Made by a program: the position numbers and the translations under genes
Assembly: GCA_018402095.1 (NCBI GenBank)
Contig: JAGYJO010000017.1
Location: forward strand, 1 to 14,974
Reading direction: 5' to 3'
DNA length: 14,974 bases
Source: a bacterium
Lineage (GTDB): Bacteria > Margulisbacteria > Marinamargulisbacteria > SXXA01
The notes under the pieces: model-generated
Told to the model about the DNA's origin: nothing
Databases searched by the model: none
Seen by the model: only the letters and a program-made list of their open reading frames with translations
Shown here: piece by piece, positions 7,516-14,973 of the stretch
Numbering within the stretch: the stretch's first letter is position 1
Layout: each line of letters opens with the position of its first letter

Positions 7516-8593
7516 TCAATTGCTTCAAAACCACCTGATCCGCACGAGACGGAACCGATTTTTCTGTTTCTGAAGAAACCGCCCTGAATTTCTCGACCAA
7601 TTTATCCAATTGCTGATCAGATGCGATATCAAAACCAGCATCATGAATCATTTGCAAGGTTTGAAACGCAGAGTCTCCCTGTGTATTCAAATACCCCTGC
7701 ATAAACAAAGAATTGGCTGGATACAAGGCCAAAACCTGCAATTGGCGCAAATGCAATTCACGACCTGCCGCGGCACGAATTTCTGCTTTTGGATTCAGAA
7801 AGCGAAACAGACACAACACCCGCAGACAATGCTCTGGCGTCAGTACCTGCTCAGATTTCAAAACCGCACCTTCAACAGGGATCAAAAAATTAATAGGAAT
7901 AGACACGGCATCCACAGCGGCCAAAGAGCGGGCAACATTCAAAATATCAGCATGAGACTCACCCATGCCTAGGATCATACCTGAGCACAAGCCCAGACCC
8001 GCGGATTTCCCAGCCTGCAAGGTATCTAAGCGATCTTGGTAGGTGTGTGTTGTACAAATATTTTTATAATGGGATTCAGAGGTATTCAGGTTGTGGTTCA
8101 AACGATCCAAACCAGCAGCTTTAAGGGTTTTAGCCCCTTCTGCATCCAACAGTCCAGAAGACACACAGACCTCAATAGGATATTGGGCTTTGATTTTTTG
8201 AATATATCCGGCCAATTTTTCCACACGGTTTTTACTCGGTCCACGACCAGAAAACACCATGCAGTAACGATGGGCACCGGATTCATAAGCAGACTTGGCT
8301 TCAGCCATAATCTCGCTTTCTTCTTTCAGGGTATAGGACTCAATATCCGCAGTGGATGTTTTGGCCTGTACACAATATTTACAATCCTCAGGGCAATAGC
8401 CATTCTGAGCATTGTTGATAATGTGAATAGATACCTGCTTACCCCACGTTGCTTTTCGCACCTGATACGCGGCATAGAGGATATCCATGACGTCCCAGTC
8501 AGCATTATTCAAAACAGCCAAAGCCTCTGCGTCAGACAATGGCAGACCAGACAAACTTTTTTCAACGAGTGCAAGTGGGGTAATAGGTATCAT
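7475..8593 (-). CDS. bioB: Biotin synthase (radical SAM)
   Basis: BioB inserts sulfur into dethiobiotin, the last step of biotin synthesis, using a radical-SAM [4Fe-4S] cluster and a sacrificial [2Fe-2S] cluster. The CxxxCxxC motif is present as CPEDCKYC (Cys67, Cys71, Cys74). Expected [2Fe-2S] ligands are seen at Cys111, Cys143, Cys203 and Arg273 in the RAAAGRE block. The 372 residues exceed the usual ~320-350 because of a C-terminal tail of about 25 residues that overlaps the DUF192 start. The wording around the cluster (NAQNGYCPEDCKYCVQAKTS, then YCMVFSGRGPS) looks more like the Bacillus-type branch than the E. coli type. No other biotin gene lies in the window. The ATG lies one base after the hpf stop codon, a clear sign of co-transcription. 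Confidence 0.94.
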   Translation of the reverse strand: MIPITPLALVEKSLSGLPLSDAEALAVLNNADWDVMDILYAAYQVRKATWGKQVSIHIINNAQNGYCPEDCKYCVQAKTSTADIESYTLKEESEIMAEAKSAYESGAHRYCMVFSGRGPSKNRVEKLAGYIQKIKAQYPIEVCVSSGLLDAEGAKTLKAAGLDRLNHNLNTSESHYKNICTTHTYQDRLDTLQAGKSAGLGLCSGMILGMGESHADILNVARSLAAVDAVSIPINFLIPVEGAVLKSEQVLTPEHCLRVLCLFRFLNPKAEIRAAAGRELHLRQLQVLALYPANSLFMQGYLNTQGDSAFQTLQMIHDAGFDIASDQQLDKLVEKFRAVSSETEKSVPSRADQVVLKQLNDLRPARTPLGAR

Positions 8594-8594
8594 A

Positions 8595-9140
8595 CTATGG
8601 CTCGATCAATCCAAACCCACCTGTAGAAAGAGGATACACCACATTGATTTTTTCTGTTTTCAGGTTTCTAAACATGATAAACGGTGTTTCACGCTCTTCG
8701 ATCAACGTAATCGCTTCTTCAGTATCCATTGGCTTTGGCACATACAAATAGTCGGGTCTCTCTTTTTGGGGTGTCTCCTGATGCTCTGGCTCAAGAGAGT
8801 CGCTCATCAATTCGCCCAATTTCGTTGCCCCGCGACGTGTGTTGTCCCGTAGCTTTTCTTTGTGTTTTTTGAGCTGAAGACCCAATTTATCAGAGAGGGC
8901 ATCAATAGCCGCATGCAGGTCAGCTGCACGCTCTTCACCATGAATCGTGCCTTGTGATGCGTGGATAATACCAGCAGCCATATGGCGTTGGCTTTCTTGC
9001 GCATTGTGATAATAATCCAACTCCACAATAATTTCTTGGGTGTTGTCAAAAAACTTTTGAAGTTTTTCCATTTTTTTGTGGGCATATTCTTTAATGGCGG
9101 GCGTAATATCAATATGCAAAGCTTTAACTGTAATATTCAT
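8595..9140 (-). CDS. hpf: Long-form ribosome hibernation promoting factor
   Basis: This 181-residue protein has the HPF/RaiA N-terminal domain (residues 1 to about 100, starting MNITVKALHIDITPAIKEYA) that binds the 30S decoding region of idle ribosomes. A C-terminal dimerisation domain (about 130-181) contains PFIMFRNLKTEKINVVYPLS and ends in FGLIEP, typical of long HPF proteins that join two 70S ribosomes into 100S dimers. The start at 9140 is chosen because AAGGAG lies 6 nt before it and because the family begins there; upstream codons of the open frame, up to 9308, encode an unlikely Cys/Trp-rich extension. bioB follows after one base. The 168 nt between this gene and ispE hold no other gene that I can support. 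Confidence 0.94.
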   Translation of the reverse strand: MNITVKALHIDITPAIKEYAHKKMEKLQKFFDNTQEIIVELDYYHNAQESQRHMAAGIIHASQGTIHGEERAADLHAAIDALSDKLGLQLKKHKEKLRDNTRRGATKLGELMSDSLEPEHQETPQKERPDYLYVPKPMDTEEAITLIEERETPFIMFRNLKTEKINVVYPLSTGGFGLIEP

Positions 9141-9146
9141 AAAAAA

Positions 9147-9152
9147 CTCCTT
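9147..9152 (-). promoter_or_regulatory. Shine-Dalgarno of hpf
   Basis: AAGGAG on the - strand, 6 nt before the ATG at 9140, fixes the hpf start and rules out the longer open frame. Confidence 0.8.
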
Positions 9153-9308
9153 TTTTGTAGCGCACAAATACCAACGGCATTTAGCATAATCTACCACAGC
9201 TGTTTTATAGGTACTAGCTCCTCTCAAAAAAAGTGGTAACAGGCACATGACCCCACCAACACAGTGAACAGCCGCGTATCGATCACAAACAACCGACCAA
9301 CACCACAA

Positions 9309-10177
9309 TCAGGACAGGTCTGAAGAAATCCGATACCCCGGCCCAGGCACGCTTTCCACCACAGAAAACCACCACCCTGGCAACTTCGGCGTGAGCTGAG
9401 CGACAAGCGCCGATCCAGACCCCACATCCAAAACAGGCACAAAAACCGTTGCACCCGATCCAGACAGATGAAAGGGAAAACCCAACGGGACCAACACTGA
9501 CGCCAACTGTGTGTAAACGGGATAATCTCGAAATACAACGGGCGCTAAATCATTCTCCCCCAAAGCCCCCCCTTCCAGGTCACTTGAGGCAGCGAAGTCC
9601 GCCGAACACCCCAAACCCAACTTATCAAAAGCACGAAAAACACCTGGTGTTCCCACATGAATACCCGGATTCGCCAATACGAAACATCCATTATAAGCAG
9701 GCTTTTTGACAGAGAGTCTCTCCCCGACACCTTCTACCAAAGCGGTGCCACCCAAAAAGAAAAAAGGCACATCACTACCATAACGCATGCCAATATCAAT
9801 CAAACCGGAGAGAGAGAACCCCCACCCACAAGCATCATTCAGATATGCCAAAAAGCCCGCAGCATTACCGCTTCCGCCACCCAAGCCGCCCCCAAGCGGA
9901 ATCCGCTTATCCAAATGAATACGCAGCCCAAAAGGAATATCTGCTTTAAAGTCCCTATATATTTTATACAACAAATTCTCAGTACTCTCTTGCAAGTCCG
10001 GATGATTGGTATGCAACGCAAAGCCTGGCGACGCCTGTGTCTCAATCGCAAGGTGATCCGCCAAAGAAACGGTTTGAAACACAGAGGAAATAGGGTGTAA
10101 CCCAGTCAACGGATCCGTAGAAAAAACGGTCAAGTCAAATTGAGTTTCGCAAAGGTGCTCAGCACTATTTTAGACAT
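9309..10177 (-). CDS. ispE: 4-diphosphocytidyl-2-C-methyl-D-erythritol kinase, with a one-base frameshift near the N-terminus
   Basis: IspE is the GHMP kinase that phosphorylates CDP-methylerythritol in the MEP isoprenoid pathway. The main frame (up to a TTG at 10133, 274 residues) has the ATP-binding loop PLGGGLGGGSGNAA (79-92), the catalytic-Asp block YGSDVPFF (Asp121), and the C-terminal loop HLSGSGAT. It lacks the family's opening A-K-x-N-L segment. That segment is found in another frame directly upstream: ATG at 10177 gives MSKIVLSTFAKLNLT, and one missing base at about 10133/10134 would join it to LTVFSTDPLTG. The catalytic Lys is in this upstream piece. As written the gene is broken or must use a TTG that yields a protein without that Lys; a sequence error is likely because the pathway is usually essential. 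The start codon lies in a hairpin arm. A wrecked prolyl isomerase gene is upstream. Confidence 0.88.
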
Positions 10178-10212
10178 AAAAAATCTGACTCACGCCAGAT
10201 TTTTTTTATGTC
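10173..10212 (-). terminator. A/T-rich hairpin after the prolyl isomerase gene, overlapping the ispE start codon
   Basis: GACATAAAAAATCTG at 10173-10187 pairs with CAGATTTTTTTTATGTC at 10196-10212, a stem of about 15 bp with a small bulge around the loop ACTCACGC. It lies 36 nt beyond the prolyl isomerase stop and has a T-tract in its - strand 3' arm, so it could be a terminator. The same arm contains the ispE ATG at 10177-10175, so folding would also hide that start codon. Confidence 0.5.
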
Positions 10213-10247
10213 GCCTGGTGGGCTACCCGCCTGAACAAACCAAAAAC

Positions 10248-11071
10248 TTACTTAATGTTTTCTACTTTGCGAGAAATCTTTACAGACTTCTTCAACTCCC
10301 AGCCAAGAGCTTCTGCTGTTTTAGCACGTTTTCTCATTTACCGGCAACTGACGAATCTGCTCAGATACTTGCTCAAAACCAAGCTGAGTTGAACGTTCAC
10401 TTCTTCAGACTCCAATCCCTATAGAAAACCAAATTGTGTTTGAACAACACCAGAAATTTGGCCCTTACATTTGATTGCAAATGCTGCAGCTTCAAACTCA
10501 GGAACCAATTGACCCTTGCAGACCCAACCCAATTCGCCACCAGCTTGTGCTGTAGCATCTTTGGATTTCTCACGTTGCCAACGCTGCAAGGTCAGCACCA
10601 CGACGCAACGAAAACAACAGTATTTTGCTTCAGATTCGGTTTCAACCAAGATATGACGCAAACGACGCTGCTCTGTTTCTGCAAACTGTGCAGGGTTGTT
10701 GTTAAATAAACACCACTTCTTCTGACGTCACTTCCAAACCGGTATCGATTTTATCGCGAATAATATAGGTCATCAAAGTTGCTTTTCAGCGGCTTCCATT
10801 TGCGCGCAGATTCTTTATCTTTTGCATAGCCTTCTTTTTGCCGCTTCAAGAAAACCTGTTCATCGATCATTTGATCAAAATACGCGCTTTGTTTTCAGCA
10901 TTCTTCAACGCTTCACTGTACTGTGGCGGAAACGTAGCCAAACATTTTGCAATTCACTATTTGTGATTTTAGTACGACCTACAGTTGCGGCTCCATCTTT
11001 TTCAGACAAAGCCAAAACCAAAACAGTGTGCTACAACACAAAAGTGCCACAGCCATCATACGTTTAGACAT
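10248..11071 (-). pseudogene. Secreted parvulin-type peptidyl-prolyl isomerase (SurA/PrsA/PpiC-like), broken by many frameshifts
   Basis: The gene starts at ATG 11071 after AAGGAGG with 9-nt spacing, opens with a signal-peptide-like MSKRMMAVALLCCSTLF, and ends at TAA 10248-10250. Reading across frames yields a coherent protein of about 275 residues. In order: GAATVGRTKITNSELQNV; ATFPPQYSEALKNAENKAR; FDQMIDEQVFL; KEGYAKDKESAR; LMTYIIRDKIDTGLEVTSEE; NNNPAQFAETEQRRLRHILV; the parvulin core GGELGWV...VPEFEAAAF...GQISGVVQTQFGF; ALGWELKKSV at the tail. Parvulins isomerise prolyl bonds and help fold envelope proteins. Roughly ten small indels are needed to connect the pieces, mostly single-base losses, while the residues between them stay family-like. 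It is therefore either a fresh pseudogene or a badly called stretch of sequence. The next gene downstream is ispE. Confidence 0.85.
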
Positions 11072-11121
11072 AAACAAAGGCCTCCTTGAACTGGGCGTAA
11101 AATATTTTAAAACAAAACTAT

Positions 11122-11158
11122 AAAAAACAGGGACGATTCTAGTGAGATCTCAACCCTG
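11122..11158 (-). terminator. Candidate intrinsic terminator upstream of the prolyl isomerase gene
   Basis: On the - strand CAGGG (11158-11154) pairs with CCCTG (11132-11128) and is followed at once by six Ts (11127-11122). The loop is long (21 nt) and contains a further GAGATCTC palindrome. It would end transcripts coming from the pnp/beta-lactamase-fold genes before the isomerase gene. The 11072-11426 gap otherwise holds two direct repeats and no gene that I can support. Confidence 0.4.
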
Positions 11159-11301
11159 ACAGAGGAACGAGCCTTTATGAGCTATGTAACGATTCCTACG
11201 CCAGAGGACTAAAGTGGGATCCACCCTTCGAGATGCCTCAGGGACCAGCTAAAGCCCTTTGTTAATCCTCCACTTTCGCTCCAGCTGTGAGCGAAGCTCG
11301 G

Positions 11302-11346
11302 GGGCTTCGCCCCTGTACCCCATCTAGGAAATGATTACTTAGCTAT
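11302..11346. repeat. 45-bp direct repeat, copy 1
   Basis: Begins GGGCTTCGCCCC, continues with TGTACCCCA, and ends GATTACTTAGCTAT. The second copy at 11390-11434 shares these blocks with a few mismatches and single-base differences. Each copy has a short GGGC-TTC-GCCC hairpin. Confidence 0.65.
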
Positions 11347-11389
11347 AGCCGTGGCCCTACGCGCCATGGAGGCATACACGGGATCTAAA

Positions 11390-11434
11390 GGGCTTCGCCC
11401 CCTGTACCCCAGTAGAAAACAGTTACTTAGCTAT
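11390..11434. repeat. 45-bp direct repeat, copy 2, covering the stop codon of the beta-lactamase-fold gene
   Basis: GGGCTTCGCCCCC, TGTACCCCA and AGTTACTTAGCTAT match copy 1 about 88 bp away. On the - strand the ACTTAGCTAT end supplies the last Ser codon and the TAA stop of the beta-lactamase-fold gene. The GGGC-GAA-GCCC hairpin with trailing TTT on the - strand could serve as a terminator for that gene. Confidence 0.65.
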
Positions 11435-12293
11435 CAATTGCCGCAGACACGCACCACTCATATACGATACGAGAAACCTGCGACACCCATGTACGACCAA
11501 AAGCGCTGGCTTCTTTCTTCGTCGTAAAGACAGTCAGGACGTAAGGACGCTCCTCAAAAAAAACAATACCCGAATCATTTTTCACATAATTCAAGGTCCC
11601 CGTCTTATTCGCAATACGCAGACTCACGGGCAAATATTTCGGAATCCCCCACTTGTTGTGTTGGCGCGCCATGATATCTACCATTTCTTGGCAGCGCTCA
11701 GCATTCAAAATAGTCCCCCGATAAATCTGTGTCAGCAGCATATTCATATCCCGTGGAGACGAATAGTTCAGACCTTCTGCGCGCAGCAAGTTACTCGTCC
11801 CTATGACCGTATCTTTCAGGCCCAATTCACGCATGGTCTTGTTGATATTTTCAGCCCCCAGATGCTCAATCAACATCTTGGTAGCCGTATTGTCACTATG
11901 GGTAATCATGATTTCAGTGAGGTACCGAATGGTATAACTCGTCCCCACCTTTTGGCGAAACAAAAACCCGGACCCGCCCATGACATCGGAACGGGTCATC
12001 GGCAGTTTGTCTTGCAAGGACAATCGCCCATCCAAAACTTGCCGAAAAACCTCTACCATCACAGGCACTTTAATCACACTTGCCGGGTTGAATTTCACAT
12101 CATCCTGGACCCCAATGTGATGATTTGTCGTCAAATCCGTAAACGAAACACCAATAACCCCGTTATGAGTTTCCGCAAAGTTCTCCAACGACTGTTGCAA
12201 AGAAACATAGGTTTCTTTTGCCGAAGTGACAGCAGCAGACAAAAACAATCCACCTACAATGGTCAGAACACCCAACCACGTTTTTGTCTGCAT
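11427..12293 (-). CDS. Exported class A beta-lactamase-fold serine hydrolase
   Basis: The 288-residue protein starts with a clear signal peptide (about 1-25, ending AVTSA). Numbered from the ATG at 12293, the active-site motifs of the penicillin-recognising serine hydrolases are present: SVIK (Ser72, Lys75), SDN at 133-135 and KTG at 230-232. The omega-loop reads RAEGLNYSSPRDM. Aligned on LN this gives E-x-L-N rather than the class A E-x-x-L-N, so the deacylating Glu166 is shifted or missing. That pattern is common in beta-lactamase-related hydrolases (PF13354) that are not resistance enzymes, so a cell-wall role or weak lactamase is as likely as resistance. It follows pnp by about 23 nt and is probably co-transcribed. 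Its final codon and stop lie in a direct repeat. Confidence 0.88.
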   Translation of the reverse strand: MQTKTWLGVLTIVGGLFLSAAVTSAKETYVSLQQSLENFAETHNGVIGVSFTDLTTNHHIGVQDDVKFNPASVIKVPVMVEVFRQVLDGRLSLQDKLPMTRSDVMGGSGFLFRQKVGTSYTIRYLTEIMITHSDNTATKMLIEHLGAENINKTMRELGLKDTVIGTSNLLRAEGLNYSSPRDMNMLLTQIYRGTILNAERCQEMVDIMARQHNKWGIPKYLPVSLRIANKTGTLNYVKNDSGIVFFEERPYVLTVFTTKKEASAFGRTWVSQVSRIVYEWCVSAAIDS

Positions 12294-12299
12294 CACCAT

Positions 12300-12308
12300 C
12301 TCACCTCC
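12300..12308 (-). promoter_or_regulatory. Shine-Dalgarno deciding the start of the beta-lactamase-fold gene
   Basis: GGAGGTGAG on the - strand lies directly against an ATG at 12299 but 10 nt (from GGAGG) before a second in-frame ATG at 12293. The spacing favours the second ATG. Confidence 0.6.
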
Positions 12309-12316
12309 GAAGTTAC

Positions 12317-14398
12317 CTATGCATCCAACGCTGTCACAGGAACCAAATTAATTCTATTTTGACCATCTATTTCACGCACGCGCACTTCCAAAACTTGCCC
12401 AACACTCAATACATCATCAACACTGGACAAACGTTTGTTCGTCATCGTGGAAATATGCATCAACCCTTCTTTGCCAGGCAATACTTCAATAAATGCACCA
12501 AAAGCCATAATTTTGGTAACGCGACCGGTATATTGTTCACCAGCTTCTACACTTTTGGTCAAACTCAAAATCATACGCTTCGCTGTATTCAAGGAATCCT
12601 GATTGACTGCAGAAATACAAACCTGCCCAGCCGTACCATCAGAGACAGTAACCGATGCACCAGATTCTTCTTCAATTTTACGAATCATTTTCCCACCAGG
12701 TCCGATGATCAAACCCACTTTTTCAGGATCAACCATAATATGTTCGATCTTCGGCGCATTCGGAGAAACAACACCACGAGAGGCGTCAATCACCGTCAAC
12801 ATACGAGACAAAATATGTTGGCGACCTACTTTTGCCTGACCCAACGCTTCTTTCAGAATCTTTTCAGACAAGCCGGATACGAATGTCCAACTGCAAAGAG
12901 GTAATCCCCTTTTCCGTACCCGCCACTTTAAAGTCCATATCGCCATAATGATCTTCAGTCCCTGAATGTCAGACAAGATGGCATAGTCTTCACCATCGAT
13001 CAAAAGCCCCATCGCAATACCAGACGCCGGTGCTGTAATTGGAACACCATCCATCAATGCCATAGTACCCGCACAAACAGACGCCATGAGGACGACCCAT
13101 TGGACTTCCTAAAATTTCAGACACAAGACGAATCGTATACGGAAAATCTGCCGTAGACGCAAATGGCACGAATAGACACTCAGCCAGCCCCGTGACCCAC
13201 TGCGACGCCCTGTACGGGAATTGACCCACTTCACCTACAGAAAAGGCAGGGAAGTTGTAATGAAAATAATACGATTTACGGGTAGATTCTGTCAGACCAT
13301 CTTCGATCTGCTCATCCACAGGGTCCCCAATGTCACAACCGACAAGCTCTGGGTTTCACCACGGGTAAACAACGCCGACCCGTGTGCCGATGGCAACAAA
13401 CCGACATCCCCTTCGATCTGGCGAATCTCATCTAGCGCACGGCCATCTGGACGCAATTTTTGCTTGATAATGGTTTGACGAATTTTATCTTTTTTCAACT
13501 TTGCAAAAACAGGCTTAATTTCTTTGGCCAAATCCGCATCGTCACCAGCCAAAGCTGTCATCGTATCTTTTTCAAGTTGGCTCAAAAAAGCATCGATTTC
13601 TTGTTTGTTTCCTGTACGCATTTTTGTTTCGATCGTATCTGAGAGGTATTCAGAAACACGTGCAACAAGCGCTTCTGATGGCTTCGTAAAAGACACTTCA
13701 GCTTTCGGCTTTGCCACAGCTTCAGCCAATTGTACTTGCAACGCAATCGTTTCTTTGATCGCTTGATGACCCAATGCAATGGCATCAGAAATTAGTTCTT
13801 CAGACACTTCCAAAGCCGCCGCCTCTACCATCAAAATCGCGTCTTTTGTACCCGCAACCACGATATTCAGTGTACTGCGATCCAAATCTGCTACCGTCGG
13901 ATTCACCACCAATTGGCCATCCAAACAGCCAACCGTCACAGCACCAACAGGACCATTAAAAGGAATATCTGACACAGCAAGCGCTGCAGAAGCAGCAACA
14001 ATAGACAAGCCCTCTAGCGATACAGTGGGGTCACAAGACAAGGTCGTAATCGCCACCTGTACATCATGATGAAACCCTTCAGGAAAAGATGGACGAAGGG
14101 GTCTATCGATCAAGCGGGCTGTCAGTGTTGCCCAGTTACTAGGACGTGTCTCACGCTTGAAAAAGCCACCAGGAATGCGACCACTCGCATACATTTTTTC
14201 ATTAAAATCAATCATCAAAGGAAAGAAATCAATACCTTCTCTTGGTGATTTGGACATAACCGCAGTTGCAAGCAATACCGTATCTCCACAACGAACCTCT
14301 ACAGAGCCATTGGCCTGACGGGCCAAACGACCAGATGAAATCGTGACCTCACGGCCAGCGATAACCCCTGTTACTTTTTTTTCATTAAACAATCCCAT
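12317..14398 (-). pseudogene. pnp: Polyribonucleotide nucleotidyltransferase (PNPase), interrupted by a frameshift cluster
   Basis: PNPase degrades RNA 3'-5' by phosphorolysis, often in the degradosome. The first 360 or so codons from ATG 14398 are clean and cover the first RNase PH domain, the helical domain and the start of the second RNase PH domain (LFTRGETQSLSVVTLGT). A stop then appears at 13292. The protein continues in another frame (VDEQIEDGL, HYNFPAFSVGEVG, a damaged stretch at about 13160-13230, STADFPYTIRLVSEILGS) and returns to the first frame near 13095 (MASVCAGTMALMDGVPI). It leaves that frame again between about 12955 and 12875, where EDHYGDMDFKVAG, containing the expected catalytic Asp residues, is read in a different frame. 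The C-terminal KH domain (GPGGKMIRKI) and S1 domain (GRVTKIMAFGAF) are intact to the stop. The span equals 694 codons, close to normal, and start and end share one frame. Hence either a recent lesion or a local sequence error. Confidence 0.88.
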
Positions 14399-14437
14399 AT
14401 GACATAAATCCCTTCACTCTTGAAACAACTAGAAACT

Positions 14438-14545
14438 GTGTCATGCAACTGTAAGAGGAATTACCTTCGATTTTACGCAGAAACTTCATCTGTATAAAAT
14501 CGAAGGGCCAATTCCGTTTTTGGCACGGAACCTCTTGCCTGACAC
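14438..14545 (-). promoter_or_regulatory. Long imperfect hairpin in the pnp leader
   Basis: Between rpsO and pnp the sequence folds into nested arms: GTGTCA/TGACAC (14438-14443 with 14540-14545), AAGAGG/CCTCTT (14453-14458 with 14531-14536) or the alternative GGAATT/AATTCC (14457-14462 with 14510-14515), and a perfect 12-bp inner stem CCTTCGATTTTA/TAAAATCGAAGG (14464-14475 with 14495-14506). In E. coli the pnp leader hairpin is cut by RNase III and mediates PNPase autoregulation; the same place and shape suggest a comparable role here, by analogy only. Confidence 0.55.
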
Positions 14546-14570
14546 ATCTCTAAAAAATAATAAAACAAAA

Positions 14571-14599
14571 AAAATAGGGTGGCAGTGCCACCCTATTTT
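14571..14599 (-). terminator. Intrinsic terminator of rpsO
   Basis: AAAATAGGGTGGCA and its exact reverse complement, separated by a single base, form a 14-bp inverted repeat. On the - strand the stem is followed by a run of Ts. It lies 21 nt beyond the rpsO stop and would separate rpsO from pnp transcription, at least partly. Confidence 0.85.
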
Positions 14600-14620
14600 C
14601 CAAACTATCTACGGTGATAA

Positions 14621-14899
14621 TTAGTCCCGTATTTTGATTTTCAACGTTTCTGCAAGCGCTCTATACTTCGCTTCATCTCTGCGACGAAGATACGCCATCA
14701 AACGCTTACGGCGTCCTACCATCATCAAAAGACCATGGCGGGTATGGTTATCCTTGGCGTGCTTTTTCAAGTGCTCTACCAAGTGATTAATACGCTCCGT
14801 CAATATGGCAATTTGGACTTCGCTAGAACCTGTATCAGCAGCATGCGCCTGATGGGTTGCGATAATGTCTTGTTTACCTTTTTCACCAATGGAAGGCAT
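14621..14899 (-). CDS. rpsO: 30S ribosomal protein S15
   Basis: This 92-residue protein matches S15, which binds the central domain of 16S rRNA early in 30S assembly. The recognised blocks are DTGSSEVQIAILTERINHL (22-40), HAKDNHTRHGLLMMVGRRKR (47-66) and LMAYLRRRDEAKY (67-79). The usual length is about 89. The start is supported by AAGGAG 8 nt upstream. It precedes pnp as in many proteobacteria, with a terminator and a long leader hairpin between them. Confidence 0.97.
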   Translation of the reverse strand: MPSIGEKGKQDIIATHQAHAADTGSSEVQIAILTERINHLVEHLKKHAKDNHTRHGLLMMVGRRKRLMAYLRRRDEAKYRALAETLKIKIRD

Positions 14900-14910
14900 A
14901 GTTTAACTCC

Positions 14911-14973
14911 TTAATTCTGTATCACGATTTTGCCAGGCCACGGTCCCAGCTTAAAAACGGGTGCCACTTTAGC
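14911..14973 (-). CDS. 3' end of an upstream gene (possibly truB)
   Basis: An open frame enters from the window edge and ends at TAA 14911-14913, encoding AKVAPVFKLGPWPGKIVIQN. The stop lies 11 nt before the rpsO start, with the rpsO ribosome-binding site in between. truB (tRNA pseudouridine-55 synthase) is the common neighbour upstream of rpsO, but 20 residues are too few to identify it. Confidence 0.35.
   Translation of the reverse strand, partial: AKVAPVFKLGPWPGKIVIQN

Noticed and set aside
9141..9308. N-terminal extension of hpf in the same open frame
   Set aside because: It is Cys/Trp-rich and unlike the family, and AAGGAG sits 6 nt before the internal ATG at 9140.
10140..11067. + strand open frames over the prolyl isomerase region
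   Set aside because: They are antisense; the - strand reads as a parvulin across frames, with signal peptide and motifs.
11100..11426. Possible tRNA or small RNA gene in the hairpin-rich gap
   Set aside because: No cloverleaf or T-loop sequence found; the structure is explained by repeats and a candidate terminator.
11302..11434. CRISPR-like repeats
   Set aside because: Only two imperfect copies, spacing of 88 bp and no cas gene.
11427..12293. Calling the beta-lactamase-fold gene an antibiotic resistance gene
   Set aside because: The Glu166 position is not canonical and many relatives of this fold are not resistance enzymes.
12603..14069. + strand open frames opposite pnp
   Set aside because: Antisense to clear PNPase coding sequence in the - strand frames.
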